A stretch of DNA of 64,000 bases from Spirulina subsalsa PCC 9445 (GCF_000314005.1 NZ_JH980292.1:4728598-4792597), one strand, 5' to 3'; shown: positions 42,761-52,663, counted from the stretch's first letter. Numbers and translations: made by a program. Notes: a model not told the origin generated them from the letters alone.

Positions 42761-45436
42761 ATGAATACAGAACAACGTCGCTTACAAGAAATCAAAGACC
42801 AAAATATCCCTTGGAAAAAATGGGGGCCTTATTTAAGTGAACGACAGTGGGGAACGGTACGGGAAGATTATAGCCACGATGGACAAGCTTGGGACTATTT
42901 TAGCCATGATCAAGCCCGTTCCCGCGCCTACCGTTGGGGGGAAGATGGCTTGGGGGGAATTAGTGATGATCACCAACTCCTCTGTTTTGCGATCGCACTC
43001 TGGAATGGTCAAGATCCGATTTTGAAAGAACGTCTTTTTGGCCTCACAGGTACAGAAGGCAATCATGGGGAAGATGTTAAAGAATATTACTTTTATCTTG
43101 ACAATATCCCCACTCATGCCTATATGAAATTCCTGTATAAATACCCTCAACATCCCTTTCCCTACAGTCATTTAATCCGAGAAAATGCCCAGCGCGGACG
43201 GGAAGGAATGGAGTTTGAACTACTCGACACGGGGATATTTTCTGAAAATCGCTACTTTGATGTTTGTGTGGAATATGCTAAAGCGTCCCCCGAAGATATT
43301 TTAATTAAAATTACGGTAGATAATCGCGGGTCAGATGAGGCAACCCTGCACGTTTTACCGATGCTTTGGTTTCGCAATACTTGGTCATGGGAAGGGGGTA
43401 AAGAAAAGCCAAAATTAGAGCAAATTTCTAGCACGAATGATTTTCGCAAAATTGCCGCCCATCATCCGCAATTGGGAGAGTATTGTTTATATAGTCAGGG
43501 CAACACCTGCGTTTTATTCACGGATAATGAAACTAATTTAGACCGACTCTTTCACGTTCCCAATGAGGGAGATTATGTAAAGGATGGGATTAATGATTAT
43601 GTTGTGAACCGTCAAAAAGAGGCGGTTAATCCCCATAAAACAGGGACAAAAGCCGCCCCCCATTACTTTATGGATCTACCCGCAGGAGGTCGCAAAATTA
43701 TTCAATTGCGGCTCAGTCAAAACCGAGATATCGCCCAACCTTTTGGGGAGGAGTTTGAGCGTATTTTTATCACCCGCCAACGAGAAGCTAATGAGTTTTA
43801 TGATCAACTTGCTCCCCGTTCTTTAACGGTAGAACAACGGCAGATTCAACGACAAGCTTTTGCGGGGTTGTTGTGGAACAAACAATATTATAACTACAAT
43901 GTTGCCCAGTGGTTAAAAGGGGATGAAACCATGCCCGCCCCTGCACCAGAACGGGAATTTATTCGCAATCGGCAATGGATTCATCTGGAGAGTGAGGAGA
44001 TTATTTCCATGCCGGATAAGTGGGAATATCCTTGGTTTGCGGCGTGGGATTTAGCGTTTCATTGTATTCCCTTGGCGTTAATTGATCCGGATTTTGCGAA
44101 ACAGCAACTGGATTTAATGACGCGGGAATGGTATATGCACCCCAACGGTCAAATTCCCGCCTATGAGTGGAATTTTAATGATGTTAACCCCCCTGTGGAA
44201 GCTTGGGCGACTTGGCGGGTGTATAAGATTGAAAAGAAATATAGCGGAAAAGGCGATCGCACTTTTCTAGAACGAGTCTTTCAAAAACTGCTGTTAAACT
44301 TTACTTGGTGGGTGAACCGCAAAGATACCGACGGAAAGAACGTCTTTGAGGGCGGGTTTTTGGGCTTAGATAATATTGGCGTGTTTGACCGCAGCGCACA
44401 ACTCCCCACGGGGGGACACTTAGAACAAGCTGATAGTACCAGTTGGATGGCCATGTATTGTTTAAATATGTTGGCTATCGCCCTAGAATTAGCCAAAGAG
44501 AACCCAGTCTATGAAGACATGGCTACTAAATTCTTTGAACACTTCCTCTATATTGCCGATGCACTCAACCATATTGGCGGCGATAAAACCCAACTCTGGG
44601 ACAATGAGGAGGGATTCTTTTTTGATGTTCTCAACCTCCCCAACGGCGAACAAATTCCCCTTAAAATTCGCTCCATCGTGGGGTTAATTCCCCTCTTGGC
44701 CATTACCACCCTTGAACCCGACCTATTAGAGCAATTTCCGCGCTTTAAAGCCCGTTTAGAGTGGTTTATAGGCCATCGTTCCGACCTCAAGCGTAATGTG
44801 GCCTGTATGGAAACGAGCGGGGAGAAAGCACGGCGGATGTTAGCCTTATGTTATGCTACACGCGATCGCCTCGTCCCAGAAGACAAACTCAGACGCATCC
44901 TCAACAAACTCCTCGACGAAAACGAATTTCTCAGCCCCTACGGAATTCGTTCCCTCTCTCGTTACCACCACGATAACCCCTATAGTTTTTGGGTAGGAGA
45001 CAAGGAATATCGCGTCAGTTACGAACCAGCCGAGTCCACCAGCGCCTTATTTGGCGGCAATTCCAACTGGCGCGGCCCCATTTGGCTCCCCCTCAATTTC
45101 CTGATTATCGAGGCCCTGCAACAGTTTCACCACTATCTCGGAGATCAATTCCAAGTCGAATGTCCCACCGCATCCGGTCAATGGATGAACCTCTGGCAAG
45201 TATCCCAAGACCTCTCCCAGCGTCTCATCCGTCTCTTCCTCAATAACCCCTCCGGTTGTCGTCCCGTATTTGGGGGCAATAACAAATTCCAATATGACCC
45301 CCAATGGCACAATGCCCTGTTATTCTACGAGTATTTTCACGGCGACAACGGCGCAGGCATTGGAGCCAGTCATCAAACCGGGTGGACAGGATTAATTGCC
45401 AAGTTAATCCAACAAATGGGTGAGTATGGAGGATAA
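42761..45436 (+). CDS. GH63/MGH1-like glycoside hydrolase
   Basis: The 891-residue cytoplasmic protein (no signal peptide) has an N-terminal beta-sandwich region (to about 370) and an (alpha/alpha)6 barrel (about 400-870). [40 protein letters not shown] and [20 protein letters not shown] carry likely acid/base residues. [18 protein letters not shown] is typical of GH63. Related enzymes hydrolyse glucosylglycerate, mannosylglycerate or other alpha-glucosides. Cyanobacterial members are poorly studied, and the substrate here is not known. It is followed six bases later by an Rpn-type gene. Confidence 0.88.
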   Translation: MNTEQRRLQEIKDQNIPWKKWGPYLSERQWGTVREDYSHDGQAWDYFSHDQARSRAYRWGEDGLGGISDDHQLLCFAIALWNGQDPILKERLFGLTGTEGNHGEDVKEYYFYLDNIPTHAYMKFLYKYPQHPFPYSHLIRENAQRGREGMEFELLDTGIFSENRYFDVCVEYAKASPEDILIKITVDNRGSDEATLHVLPMLWFRNTWSWEGGKEKPKLEQISSTNDFRKIAAHHPQLGEYCLYSQGNTCVLFTDNETNLDRLFHVPNEGDYVKDGINDYVVNRQKEAVNPHKTGTKAAPHYFMDLPAGGRKIIQLRLSQNRDIAQPFGEEFERIFITRQREANEFYDQLAPRSLTVEQRQIQRQAFAGLLWNKQYYNYNVAQWLKGDETMPAPAPEREFIRNRQWIHLESEEIISMPDKWEYPWFAAWDLAFHCIPLALIDPDFAKQQLDLMTREWYMHPNGQIPAYEWNFNDVNPPVEAWATWRVYKIEKKYSGKGDRTFLERVFQKLLLNFTWWVNRKDTDGKNVFEGGFLGLDNIGVFDRSAQLPTGGHLEQADSTSWMAMYCLNMLAIALELAKENPVYEDMATKFFEHFLYIADALNHIGGDKTQLWDNEEGFFFDVLNLPNGEQIPLKIRSIVGLIPLLAITTLEPDLLEQFPRFKARLEWFIGHRSDLKRNVACMETSGEKARRMLALCYATRDRLVPEDKLRRILNKLLDENEFLSPYGIRSLSRYHHDNPYSFWVGDKEYRVSYEPAESTSALFGGNSNWRGPIWLPLNFLIIEALQQFHHYLGDQFQVECPTASGQWMNLWQVSQDLSQRLIRLFLNNPSGCRPVFGGNNKFQYDPQWHNALLFYEYFHGDNGAGIGASHQTGWTGLIAKLIQQMGEYGG

Positions 45437-45442
45437 AAACCC

Positions 45443-46345
45443 ATGAAAACCGACAGCATCTTTTACCGTATCTTTCAACAATATCCCCGCAGTTTCTTTG
45501 AACTCCTGAATCGTCCTCCCACAGAAGCCAATAACTACCAATTCACCTCCGTAGAAGTCAAACAACTAGCCTTTCGCTTAGATGGTCTATTCCTCCCCGT
45601 CTCAGAGGATGCCACCCAGCCTTTTTATCTAGCCGAGGTTCAATTCCAACCCGACGAAACCCTGTACTATCGCCTTTTCGCCGAACTCTTCCTCTACCTT
45701 CGTCAATACCAACCCCCTCACCCTTGGCGAGTTGTCGTGATTTATCCCACTCGTACCATTGAACGGGAACCCCCCCAACACTTCAGGGAGTTATTGCGCT
45801 CTAGTCAAGTGACTCGGGTTTATCTCGACGAGTTAGAAGGAGTACAGGAACGTCTAGGAGTGAGTATAATTCAATTAGTGGTGGAAGAAGAGAGCCAAGC
45901 AATGGAACTGGCTCAAAGACTGATTGAACAAGCTCAAGAGGAGTTATCCCCAACAACCATTCAACGAGATATTATTGACTTAATTGAAACAATAGTCGTT
46001 TACAAATTACCCCAACTGAGTCGAGAGGAAATAGCGGAAATGTTAGGACTAACCGATTTAAAACAAACTCGTTTTTATCAAGAAGCCTTTGAAGAAGGTC
46101 GCCAAGAAGGTCGTCAAGAAGGTCGTCAAGAAGGTCGTCAAGAAGGTCGTCAAGAAGGTCGTCAAGAAGGTCGTCAAGAAGGTATAGAACAGGGCTTACA
46201 GCAAGGCATAGAGCAAGGCATAGAACAGGGGTTACAGCAAGCGCAAAGAAACCTAGTTCAACGTCTTCTAAGTCGTGGTCAGAGTCCCTCAGAAATTGCT
46301 GAGTTGCTAGACTTACCCCTAGAAAGAGTTCAGCAACTTCTCTAG
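45443..46345 (+). CDS. Rpn-type PD-(D/E)XK nuclease/transposase, DUF2887-DUF4351, copy 1
   Basis: The 300-residue protein begins MKTDSIFYRIFQQYPRSFFE. The nuclease fold has FRLDGLFLPVSED (catalytic Asp) and FYLAEVQFQPDETLYYRLFA (Glu and Gln of the ExQ variant). Residues 150-205 are helical. Then come seven RQEG repeats encoded by a 12-base tandem repeat (46096-46187), IEQGLQQ repeats and a C-terminal DUF4351 domain (RNLVQRLLSRGQSPSEIAEL). Rpn proteins are linked to recombination and, in some systems, to phage defence. A near-identical second copy follows 29 bases later. Confidence 0.9.
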   Translation: MKTDSIFYRIFQQYPRSFFELLNRPPTEANNYQFTSVEVKQLAFRLDGLFLPVSEDATQPFYLAEVQFQPDETLYYRLFAELFLYLRQYQPPHPWRVVVIYPTRTIEREPPQHFRELLRSSQVTRVYLDELEGVQERLGVSIIQLVVEEESQAMELAQRLIEQAQEELSPTTIQRDIIDLIETIVVYKLPQLSREEIAEMLGLTDLKQTRFYQEAFEEGRQEGRQEGRQEGRQEGRQEGRQEGRQEGIEQGLQQGIEQGIEQGLQQAQRNLVQRLLSRGQSPSEIAELLDLPLERVQQLL

Positions 46346-46374
46346 GAGGGGGAGAATCAGGAGGATAAAAACCC

Positions 46375-47229
46375 ATGAAAACCGACAGCATCTTTTACCG
46401 TATCTTTCAACAATATCCCCGCAGTTTCTTTGAACTCCTGAATCGTCCTCCCACAGAAGCCAATAACTACCAATTCACCTCCGTAGAAGTCAAACAACTA
46501 GCCTTTCGCTTAGATGGTCTATTCCTCCCCGTCTCAGAGGATGCCACCCAGCCTTTTTATCTAGCCGAGGTTCAATTCCAACCCGACGAAACCCTGTACT
46601 ATCGCCTTTTCGCCGAACTCTTCCTCTACCTTCGTCAATACCAACCCCCTCACCCTTGGCGAGTTGTCGTGATTTATCCCACTCGTACCATTGAACGGGA
46701 ACCCCCCCAACACTTCAGGGAGTTATTGCGCTCTAGTCAAGTGACTCGGGTTTATCTCGACGAGTTAGAAGGAGTACAGAAACATCTAGGAGTGAGTATA
46801 ATTCAATTAGTGGTGGAAGAAGAGAGTCAAGCAATGGAACTGGCTCAAAGACTGATTGAACAAGCTCAAGAGGAGTTATCCCCAACAACCATTCAACGAG
46901 ATATTATTGACTTAATTGAAACGATAGTCGTTTACAAATTACCCCAACTGAGTCGAGAGGAAATAGCGGAAATGTTAGGACTAACCGATTTAAAACAAAC
47001 TCGTTTTTATCAAGAAGCCTTTGAAGAAGGTCGCCAAGAAGGTCGTCAAGAAGGTCGTCAAGAAGGTCGTCAAGAAGGTATAGAACAGGGCTTACAGCAA
47101 GGCATTGAACAGGGCTTACAGCAAGCGCAAAGAAACCTAGTGCAACGTCTTCTAAGTCGTGGTCAGAGTCCCTCAGAAATTGCTGAGTTGCTAGACTTAC
47201 CCCTAGAACGAGTTCAGGAACTTCTCTGA
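46375..47229 (+). CDS. Rpn-type PD-(D/E)XK nuclease/transposase, DUF2887-DUF4351, copy 2
   Basis: The 284-residue protein is a tandem duplicate of the preceding gene. The first 215 residues differ at only two positions (QERLG becomes QKHLG). The RQEG tract has four units instead of seven, and there is one fewer IEQG unit, which explains the 16-residue difference. The C-terminus RVQELL differs from RVQQLL. The upstream GAGGATAAAAACCC leader is duplicated too. The catalytic Asp and Glu/Gln are intact, so both copies may be functional. Confidence 0.9.
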   Translation: MKTDSIFYRIFQQYPRSFFELLNRPPTEANNYQFTSVEVKQLAFRLDGLFLPVSEDATQPFYLAEVQFQPDETLYYRLFAELFLYLRQYQPPHPWRVVVIYPTRTIEREPPQHFRELLRSSQVTRVYLDELEGVQKHLGVSIIQLVVEEESQAMELAQRLIEQAQEELSPTTIQRDIIDLIETIVVYKLPQLSREEIAEMLGLTDLKQTRFYQEAFEEGRQEGRQEGRQEGRQEGIEQGLQQGIEQGLQQAQRNLVQRLLSRGQSPSEIAELLDLPLERVQELL

Positions 47230-47356
47230 TGACACCCAGCCTTTTTATTTAGTTGAGGTTCAATTCCAACCCGATGAAACCCTGTACTATCGACTTTTCG
47301 CCGAACTCTTCCTCTACCTCCGTCAATACCAACCCCCTCACCCTTGGCGAGTTGTC
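47229..47356 (+). pseudogene. Third Rpn-type gene fragment
   Basis: Immediately after the copy 2 stop, 47231-47356 match the nuclease core of copies 1 and 2 (PFYLVEVQFQPDETLYYRL and LFLYLRQYQPPHPWRVV). It diverges slightly more (about 5 percent). It ends abruptly in GTCGCTACACCCAACCTACGGG, a dispersed repeat that recurs at 48068-48090. The start and the tail are missing. Confidence 0.75.
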
Positions 47357-47368
47357 GCTACACCCAAC

Positions 47369-47959
47369 CTACGGGACTAGGGGACTGTTTGGGGTTAAAT
47401 CTAGGGTGGCGTAGATTTGGGCGAGGGGGGCGGTGATTGCTAGGCTCTCGATCCGGGCGATCGCATCTAATCCTTGATAGGTGGCTAAAACCCAGTGTTG
47501 TTCGTCAATACGGTGAAACACTTCCACACAATAATCTTGAGAACTGACTAAAACATAATCTTGTAAACTGGGAATCCTTCGATAACTTTGGAACTTTTTC
47601 CCTCGGTCAAAGGACTCGGTTGATTCTGATAAAACTTCAATAGTGACTTGAGGGGTATCGACGTAAACCAAATTGGCATCATCACTAGGATCACAAGTGA
47701 CCAACAAATCAGGATAAAAAAACCGCTTTCCCTCCTCAATTCTAACCTTAATATCTGCCATGAAGGTCTGACAGGTGGGATTTCTTAAACCACTGCGTAA
47801 GAGGAGAGCCACGTTTAAGCTAATAATATTATGAGCTTTAGTTGTCCCCGCTATTGCATAAATATCTCCCTCCCAATATTCATGTTTAATTGGGCTGTGT
47901 AGTTCACGCTCTAGGTATTCTTCGGAGGTAATTGGAGCATGGGATTGAACAGCAATCAT
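47369..47959 (-). CDS. Uma2-family (DUF820) endonuclease-like protein
   Basis: The 196-residue protein is a canonical DUF820 member. PITSEEYLERELHSPIKHEY at the start, AGTTKAHNIISLNVALLLRS, FYPDLLVTCDPSDDANLVY (Asp), VTIEVLSESTESFDRGKKFQ (Glu and Lys) and YVLVSSQDYCVEVF follow in order. All presumed active-site residues of the PD-(D/E)XK fold are present. Its biological target is unknown. It faces the Rpn fragment across a dispersed repeat and has no MITE beside it. Confidence 0.88.
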   Translation of the reverse strand: MIAVQSHAPITSEEYLERELHSPIKHEYWEGDIYAIAGTTKAHNIISLNVALLLRSGLRNPTCQTFMADIKVRIEEGKRFFYPDLLVTCDPSDDANLVYVDTPQVTIEVLSESTESFDRGKKFQSYRRIPSLQDYVLVSSQDYCVEVFHRIDEQHWVLATYQGLDAIARIESLAITAPLAQIYATLDLTPNSPLVP

Positions 47960-48170
47960 AGTTTTTTTGGGGCTAGTAATGAGTGGGGATGGTTCTGTAA
48001 TGTCTGGTTAAACGTGGGGAGTTGATAATTATTACCTATTCCCTATTCCCTTGTTGGGTTTCGCTGTCGCTACACCCAACCTACGGGATAGCGAGGAATA
48101 TGATTCCTATGTTACCCCAGTCCTCAAAACATCCGATAATGGATTAGTCGTCCGTAAAGAACAGAAAAGA

Positions 48171-49640
48171 ATGCAAATTCAAGCCCTAGATACCACCCGA
48201 TTGGATTGGACCGGAGATGCACTGGCGATCGCAATCTGGGAAGGACAAACCGAAATCACCGGGGAACTCGCGACCCTTAACGAACGCTTCCAAGGCACTC
48301 TACAAGAACTCATCACCGAAACAGCATTTGAGGGCAAGTTAGGCACCCTCGCCACGGCACGCATCGGCAGTAATAGTCCCGTGCGGAAACTGATCCTCGT
48401 CGGTTTAGGCCAAGAAGAGAGCCTAGAATTAGATCATCTGCGCACCAGTGCGGCCACCATTGCCCGCACAGCCAAACAGCAAAACGTCAAAACCTTGGGC
48501 ATTGCCTTACCCATCGCCCAAGATGCGGTCTTATCCGCCCAAGGAATTACAGAGGGGTTACTCCTCGCCCTCCATGTGGACAACCGCTTTAAATCAGAAC
48601 CAGATCCTAAACCTGCCCAAATTGAAACCGTCCATCTGTTGGGGTTAGGGGAACAAAGCGCCGCCATTGCTCAAGCTGAGGCCATTGTTTCTGGGGTGAT
48701 TCTGGCGCGGGAATTAGTGGCGGCCCCGGCCAATGTTGTCACTCCGATTACCCTCGCGGAAACGGCGACCCAATTGGCGCAAGACTACGGCCTGACGCTG
48801 GAAATTTTGGAACAGGCGGACTGTGAACGTTTGGGTATGGGTGCCTATTTAGGGGTGGCGAAAGCGTCGGATCTCCCGCCCAAATTTATCCACCTCATTT
48901 ATACTCCCCAAGGCAATCCTCGGCGCAAATTAGCCATCATTGGTAAGGGGTTAACCTTTGACTCTGGGGGGTTGAATATTAAAGGGGCTGGGAGTGGTAT
49001 TGAAACGATGAAAATGGATATGGGAGGGGCTGGGGCGACGTTTGGGGCGGCAAAGGCGATCGCCCAACTCAAGCCCGATGTTGAGGTTCATTTCATCAGC
49101 GCGGCGACGGAGAATATGATTAGTGGGAAGGCCATGCACCCCGGCGATATTCTCACCGCGTCTAATGGCAAAACTATTGAAGTGAACAACACCGACGCAG
49201 AAGGGCGTTTAACTCTCGCCGATGCCCTAGTATTTGCCGATAAACTGGGAGTTGATGCGATGGTAGACCTCGCCACCCTCACCGGAGCCTGTGTGATTGC
49301 CCTAGGGGATGAGATTGGGGGATTATGGACGGCGGATGACGGTTTGGCCGGGGAACTGCAAAGGGCGGCTAAAGTCGGCGGGGAGAAGCTTTGGCAAATG
49401 CCTTTAGAAGATAAGTATTTTGAGGGGTTAAAGTCTCCTATTGCAGATATGAAGAACACCGGACCCCGACCCGCTGGCTCGATTACGGCGGCGCTCTTCC
49501 TCAAGCAGTTTGTGGAAACGACTCCCTGGGCCCATTTAGATATTGCTGGGCCGGTTTGGGCGGATAAGGAAAGTGGGGTGAATAATGCCGGGGCAACGGG
49601 GTTTCCGGTGCGGACTTTGGTCAATTGGGTGTTGAGTTAA
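48171..49640 (+). CDS. pepA: Leucyl aminopeptidase
   Basis: The start is ATG 48171 ([16 protein letters not shown]), giving 489 residues. The frame is open from 48051, but those codons translate a dispersed repeat. The M17 peptidase domain has the zinc/manganese ligands in [20 protein letters not shown] and [14 protein letters not shown]. Normal length and all metal ligands are present. The enzyme removes N-terminal amino acids in the cytoplasm, and homologues also bind DNA in plasmid resolution. It stands alone. Confidence 0.95.
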   Translation: MQIQALDTTRLDWTGDALAIAIWEGQTEITGELATLNERFQGTLQELITETAFEGKLGTLATARIGSNSPVRKLILVGLGQEESLELDHLRTSAATIARTAKQQNVKTLGIALPIAQDAVLSAQGITEGLLLALHVDNRFKSEPDPKPAQIETVHLLGLGEQSAAIAQAEAIVSGVILARELVAAPANVVTPITLAETATQLAQDYGLTLEILEQADCERLGMGAYLGVAKASDLPPKFIHLIYTPQGNPRRKLAIIGKGLTFDSGGLNIKGAGSGIETMKMDMGGAGATFGAAKAIAQLKPDVEVHFISAATENMISGKAMHPGDILTASNGKTIEVNNTDAEGRLTLADALVFADKLGVDAMVDLATLTGACVIALGDEIGGLWTADDGLAGELQRAAKVGGEKLWQMPLEDKYFEGLKSPIADMKNTGPRPAGSITAALFLKQFVETTPWAHLDIAGPVWADKESGVNNAGATGFPVRTLVNWVLS

Positions 49641-49727
49641 GTCTCTTTGACTGGGATTAAGACGGAGGGGAAATTACAGGGAGGACATTGATTATGCTTT
49701 CCCTACCTCTCCTGTTGAGTAACACCC

Positions 49728-49762
49728 CTCCGACACCCACCCTAAAGGGCAGGGTGTTGGAG
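49728..49762 (+). terminator. Hairpin downstream of pepA
   Basis: CTCCGACACCC (49728-49738) pairs with GGGTGTTGGAG (49752-49762) with one G-U pair. It may end pepA transcription or be an IS-end hairpin; the loop ACCCTAAAGGGCA adds a small inner stem. No T run follows. Confidence 0.4.
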
Positions 49763-49822
49763 AAATTCTGCAAGTGGAGATTTTCCAGAGAGTAGCGAGG
49801 TCATGGAAAGATCCAAGAAATA

Positions 49823-50020
49823 TTACATCCGTTTATACTCTGGGGTCTCCATTTCTTTAGAAAGAATTTTTGTTAAAGATGTAAGCTCATCACCAAAAAC
49901 AACCTTAATTTTGTTGTTTTTGGCTTGATTTAGAAAATTTTTAGATGACGTTGAATCGCTTTTTATTTCGCTAGTGATAAATATTTTAACACAGTGATCT
50001 TTTGAAAATATTTGAAGTTT
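49823..50020 (-). pseudogene. AT-rich C-terminal gene fragment
   Basis: A minus-strand frame without a start reads LQIFSKDHCVKIFITSEIKS, DSTSSKNFLNQAKNNKIKVV and FGDELTSLTKILSKEMETPE, ending at TAA 49823. Immediately upstream are in-frame TAA and TGA codons. Composition (Lys, Ile, Asn, Ser) is AT-rich and unlike neighbours, so this is probably a relic of an acquired gene. The family is not recognised. The rest of the 49641-50199 gap has CT-rich repeats at 50085-50190. Confidence 0.5.
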
Positions 50021-50199
50021 TCATTACATTTTACTTTATAATTGCAGGGTGGTCATTGCCCACCCCACGGGGGGTTAGTGGTCGCCGACAGTGCAGACCT
50101 AAGTTGTCAAGGGGGGTGATACCCTCCCTTAACAAGCAAAAGTCATCCCCCCTAGCTCCCCTTTGGCAGGGGGGAAATACGGGGGGATGGGGTTGGGAA

Positions 50200-50346
50200 T
50201 CAGGGTTTGTTTAGTTTTTTGTCACTGGACTGACGACGGCGATCGCGCCATTCAATCACAGAGAGGTAGAGGATTCCCCCACTGATGATGATCAGGAGGG
50301 CGATCGCCGCTAAAAAAAGAACATCAAGAACCGGAAAATTTTCCAT
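50200..50346 (-). CDS. Small one-helix membrane protein (48 aa) downstream of petN
   Basis: The frame starts at ATG 50346 (MENFPVLDVLFLAAIALLII), 19 bases after the petN stop on the same strand. One membrane helix (residues 7-30) is followed by a charged tail EWRDRRRQSSDKKLNKP. It is very likely co-transcribed with petN. The size is that of photosynthetic small subunits, but the sequence is not one of the known Psb, Psa or Pet peptides that I recognise. Function unknown. Confidence 0.6.
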   Translation of the reverse strand: MENFPVLDVLFLAAIALLIIISGGILYLSVIEWRDRRRQSSDKKLNKP

Positions 50347-50365
50347 CGTCCAATTTTCCACACTC

Positions 50366-50455
50366 TTAGAATCCGTTACGCGCCCACACCACCATCGCAA
50401 TCGACCAAGTGAATAAAGCCAGAACGCCAACCCAACCTAAGCTTAAGATATCCAT
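50366..50455 (-). CDS. petN: Cytochrome b6f complex subunit VIII (PetN)
   Basis: The 29-residue peptide begins [20 protein letters not shown] and ends MVVWARNGF. It matches PetN over its full length. PetN is a single membrane helix needed for assembly of the cytochrome b6f complex. The divergent gene at 50509 lies 53 bases from its start, so the two promoters share that short gap. Confidence 0.96.
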   Translation of the reverse strand: MDILSLGWVGVLALFTWSIAMVVWARNGF

Positions 50456-50508
50456 AGCAACTTCTTAAAATAATTTCATTTGCACAACTGCAAATACTAT
50501 CATAACCA

Positions 50509-50958
50509 ATGGTGTTCCCTCAAAAGTCAGACGTGGATAATTTAAACGGAGAAAGACAAGAATCCTTGAAAGCGGGGGTCTTGGGTGCGGTGAGTTTTAG
50601 TATCATGGCGACAGGGATTGCCCTGTTGCACGGTTTGTGGGTCGAATCCTTGATCTGGGATATCACGTGGCTAGTCAAAGGTGCGATCGCCCTCTTGACG
50701 GGTTTTCTCTTCGGTGTCACCTACCGCTACATCATCCGAACCGATCAAAATTCCCACCTTAACGATGGGGCTGTGTTAGCCTTTGGTTTAGTCCGGGCCG
50801 GTGCCAGAATCGAAATAGAAGCCCGTTTTACCGACAGTTTCGCCCTTTTTATCGTTTTAGGAGTTGAGAGCGTGTTTTGTTTCCTCTTCGCCCGTCTAGC
50901 CCTCGATCTGGCCTTAAATCAACAGTGGGTCAAGCCATTTAAATCTTATAATGACTAA
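50509..50958 (+). CDS. Conserved cyanobacterial membrane protein
   Basis: The 149-residue protein has three to four membrane segments (AVSFSIMATGIALLHGLWV, VKGAIALLTGFLFGVTYRYI, and SFALFIVLGVESVFCFLFAR). A conserved-looking loop NSHLNDGAVLAFGLVRAGAR lies between. It resembles a cyanobacterial membrane protein of unknown function found near petN in other genomes (recollection only). It is followed 21 bases later by an RDD protein on the same strand. Confidence 0.7.
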   Translation: MVFPQKSDVDNLNGERQESLKAGVLGAVSFSIMATGIALLHGLWVESLIWDITWLVKGAIALLTGFLFGVTYRYIIRTDQNSHLNDGAVLAFGLVRAGARIEIEARFTDSFALFIVLGVESVFCFLFARLALDLALNQQWVKPFKSYND

Positions 50959-50979
50959 TAGTAAGCCTCTTCCCTAGCC

Positions 50980-51513
50980 ATGACGAGCGATCGCCCAGTT
51001 CCCAAAAGATTCCCCAAAGTCCCCTTTGAACGCCGCTTTTACGGCTTTCTAATTGATTTTGTCTGTGTCTGGGTGATCAGTTCCTTAGCTGGCCCCCCGC
51101 TTCTACAAATGCTGGTATTTTTGGGTGCTTGGTTTACCCTGCGTGTGGTGGTGGTGGATCGCAATGGAGGACAAAGTTTAGGCTCTTGGTGTATGGACAT
51201 TAAGGTGATGGATGTGCGCTTTCGTAAAGTCCCGGAATTATTTATCTTGCTCAAACGGGAGGCCCTACTAGGGGGAGCAGCCTTGCTGGCCATGATTGGG
51301 CTAAACCTGTTTTTTGTCAACCCTTTCTCTACCCTGTTGTTAGTATCCCCTCTCGTGGCAGGTTGTGGGGTGGCCTACGCTGATGAGGACTATAATCAAG
51401 GATTGCACGATCGGCTGTGTAATACAGTCGTCATCCAAACCAAGCGGGGTTTCTCTTTAGATATTCGTCTACGTCGATGGCTTGCCGAAGTGCGCTTTCG
51501 TATGCGAAAATAA
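50980..51513 (+). CDS. RDD family membrane protein
   Basis: The 177-residue protein shows the RDD signature in the N-terminus ([20 protein letters not shown]) with three membrane helices and [19 protein letters not shown]. The D of the first helix is kept. [11 protein letters not shown] closes the domain. RDD proteins may transport ions or protect against osmotic stress, but the function is unsettled. It precedes the ribosomal protein genes by about 40 bases. Confidence 0.82.
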   Translation: MTSDRPVPKRFPKVPFERRFYGFLIDFVCVWVISSLAGPPLLQMLVFLGAWFTLRVVVVDRNGGQSLGSWCMDIKVMDVRFRKVPELFILLKREALLGGAALLAMIGLNLFFVNPFSTLLLVSPLVAGCGVAYADEDYNQGLHDRLCNTVVIQTKRGFSLDIRLRRWLAEVRFRMRK

Positions 51514-51554
51514 TAAATTGTGTCTTAAATACCGAGAATGGTCAGACTGGAACT

Positions 51555-51749
51555 ATGGCAAGTAAGAAGGGCGTTAGACTAATCATTACCTTAGAGTGTA
51601 CAGAGTGCCGATCCAATCCTGAAAAGCGATCGCCCGGTGTCTCCCGTTACACTACCATGAAGAACCGTCGCAACACGACCGGACGCATGGAACTGAAGAA
51701 GTTTTGCACCCACTGCAATAAACACACTGTTCACAAAGAAATTAAATAG
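51555..51749 (+). CDS. rpmG: 50S ribosomal protein L33
   Basis: The 64-residue protein from ATG 51555 ([20 protein letters not shown]) has zinc-ribbon Cys (ECTECRS and FCTHCNKH), the zinc-binding form of bL33. It is the usual length. The longer frame from 51477 overlaps the RDD gene and is not used. It is 23 bases upstream of rpsR, the usual rpmG-rpsR pair. Confidence 0.97.
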   Translation: MASKKGVRLIITLECTECRSNPEKRSPGVSRYTTMKNRRNTTGRMELKKFCTHCNKHTVHKEIK

Positions 51750-51772
51750 GAGCGACTCCCTAGGATTTTACT

Positions 51773-51988
51773 ATGGCTTACTATCGTAAACGTCTTTCCC
51801 CCATTAAACCCGGTGATCCCATTGATTACAAGGATGTTGAACTGCTGCGGAGATTTGTCACCGAACGCGGCAAAATCCTGCCTCGTCGGATCACTAATTT
51901 AACGGCAAAACAGCAACGGGATTTAACCGCATCTATCAAACGGGCGCGCTATATGGCTTTAATGCCTTATATTAATACTGAAGGCTAA
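51773..51988 (+). CDS. rpsR: 30S ribosomal protein S18
   Basis: The 71-residue protein ([20 protein letters not shown]...) carries [20 protein letters not shown] and [20 protein letters not shown], the bS18 core. It sits on the small-subunit platform with S6. A strong hairpin terminator follows at 52011. Confidence 0.97.
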   Translation: MAYYRKRLSPIKPGDPIDYKDVELLRRFVTERGKILPRRITNLTAKQQRDLTASIKRARYMALMPYINTEG

Positions 51989-52010
51989 TCCTTGCCATGA
52001 ATTGGAGGAA

Positions 52011-52045
52011 AAAAATTCTCTAAGCGTTTCGCTTCAGAGAATTTT
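52011..52045 (+). terminator. Terminator after rpsR
   Basis: AAAATTCTC-AAGCG pairs with CGCTT-GAGAATTTT (52012-52044), a long stem with loop TTT and one side bulge. It ends the rpmG-rpsR transcript before the DUF937 gene. Confidence 0.75.
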
Positions 52046-52089
52046 CCGCGTGTCTTCCCCCGAAATTTGTTGTTTACTTTTCACTCACT

Positions 52090-52608
52090 ATGACTCTGTT
52101 TAATGCAATTCTCGGCGCGATTAATAATCCCCAAACCATCGCCAGTGCAGCGCAGTTGGGGAGCATTGCCAGCACGGTGCAGCAACTGAGCGCCACGACG
52201 AAAACCAACCCGCAAGCCTTACAAGGTGCGATCGCCATTGTGGGGAAATATGTACGCTCTAGTTTACAGTCCGAGTGTAACAGCAAAGGGGAAGACGCAG
52301 CCCAAGCCATTGTTAACCAATACAGTGGCACTAAAGCGAATAATCAAGTGGTGCAACTGCTTTTAAGTCAGCCACAAACCCAGCAATTACTGCAAGAGGT
52401 GGAGCAAAAAACAGGCTTAAATAGTGCAACTGTACAAGCTCTGTTACCCACCCTAGTTCCCCTTGTTTTACAATTTTTGCAAAGCGGGACTTCTAACCAA
52501 AACCCTCAAAGTAGTAACCCCGTGTTGAAAGATTTTCTCGATTCTAATGGAGATGGTACGGTGGATCTCAGTGATGCGTTACAGTTGGCTGCTCGGTATC
52601 TAAAATAA
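52090..52608 (+). CDS. DUF937/YidB-like protein with C-terminal EF-hand-like loop
   Basis: The 172-residue protein is helical with Ala, Gln and Ser, and shows the DUF937 pattern (QTIASAAQLGSIASTVQQLS, QLLQEVEQKTGLNSATVQAL, LVPLVLQFLQSG). The C-terminus DSNGDGTVDLSDALQLAARY is a perfect calcium-binding EF-hand/dockerin-like loop. This combination occurs in other cyanobacteria. The role is unknown; calcium sensing or polymerisation is possible. Confidence 0.8.
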   Translation: MTLFNAILGAINNPQTIASAAQLGSIASTVQQLSATTKTNPQALQGAIAIVGKYVRSSLQSECNSKGEDAAQAIVNQYSGTKANNQVVQLLLSQPQTQQLLQEVEQKTGLNSATVQALLPTLVPLVLQFLQSGTSNQNPQSSNPVLKDFLDSNGDGTVDLSDALQLAARYLK

Positions 52609-52663
52609 AGGGTGGTGCGTCAGGATTACCAGCGTAATTATGCAATCTCCCGACGTCCTATAG

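Noticed and set aside
44232-44275. Possible intein or frameshift in the GH63 or DnaB genes
   Set aside because: Both frames are continuous at family length, with motifs in order.
46096-46187. 12-base tandem repeats read as a CRISPR array
   Set aside because: The units are contiguous with no spacers and encode RQEG repeats in frame inside a nuclease gene.
45972-46391. Minus-strand frame with LLDDLLDDLL repeats opposite the Rpn gene
   Set aside because: It is the reverse reading of the RQEG-coding repeat and has no start context or family.
48051-48170. 40-residue N-terminal extension of PepA
   Set aside because: The codons translate a dispersed repeat (GTCGCTACACCCAACC); PepA normally begins near MQIQALD.
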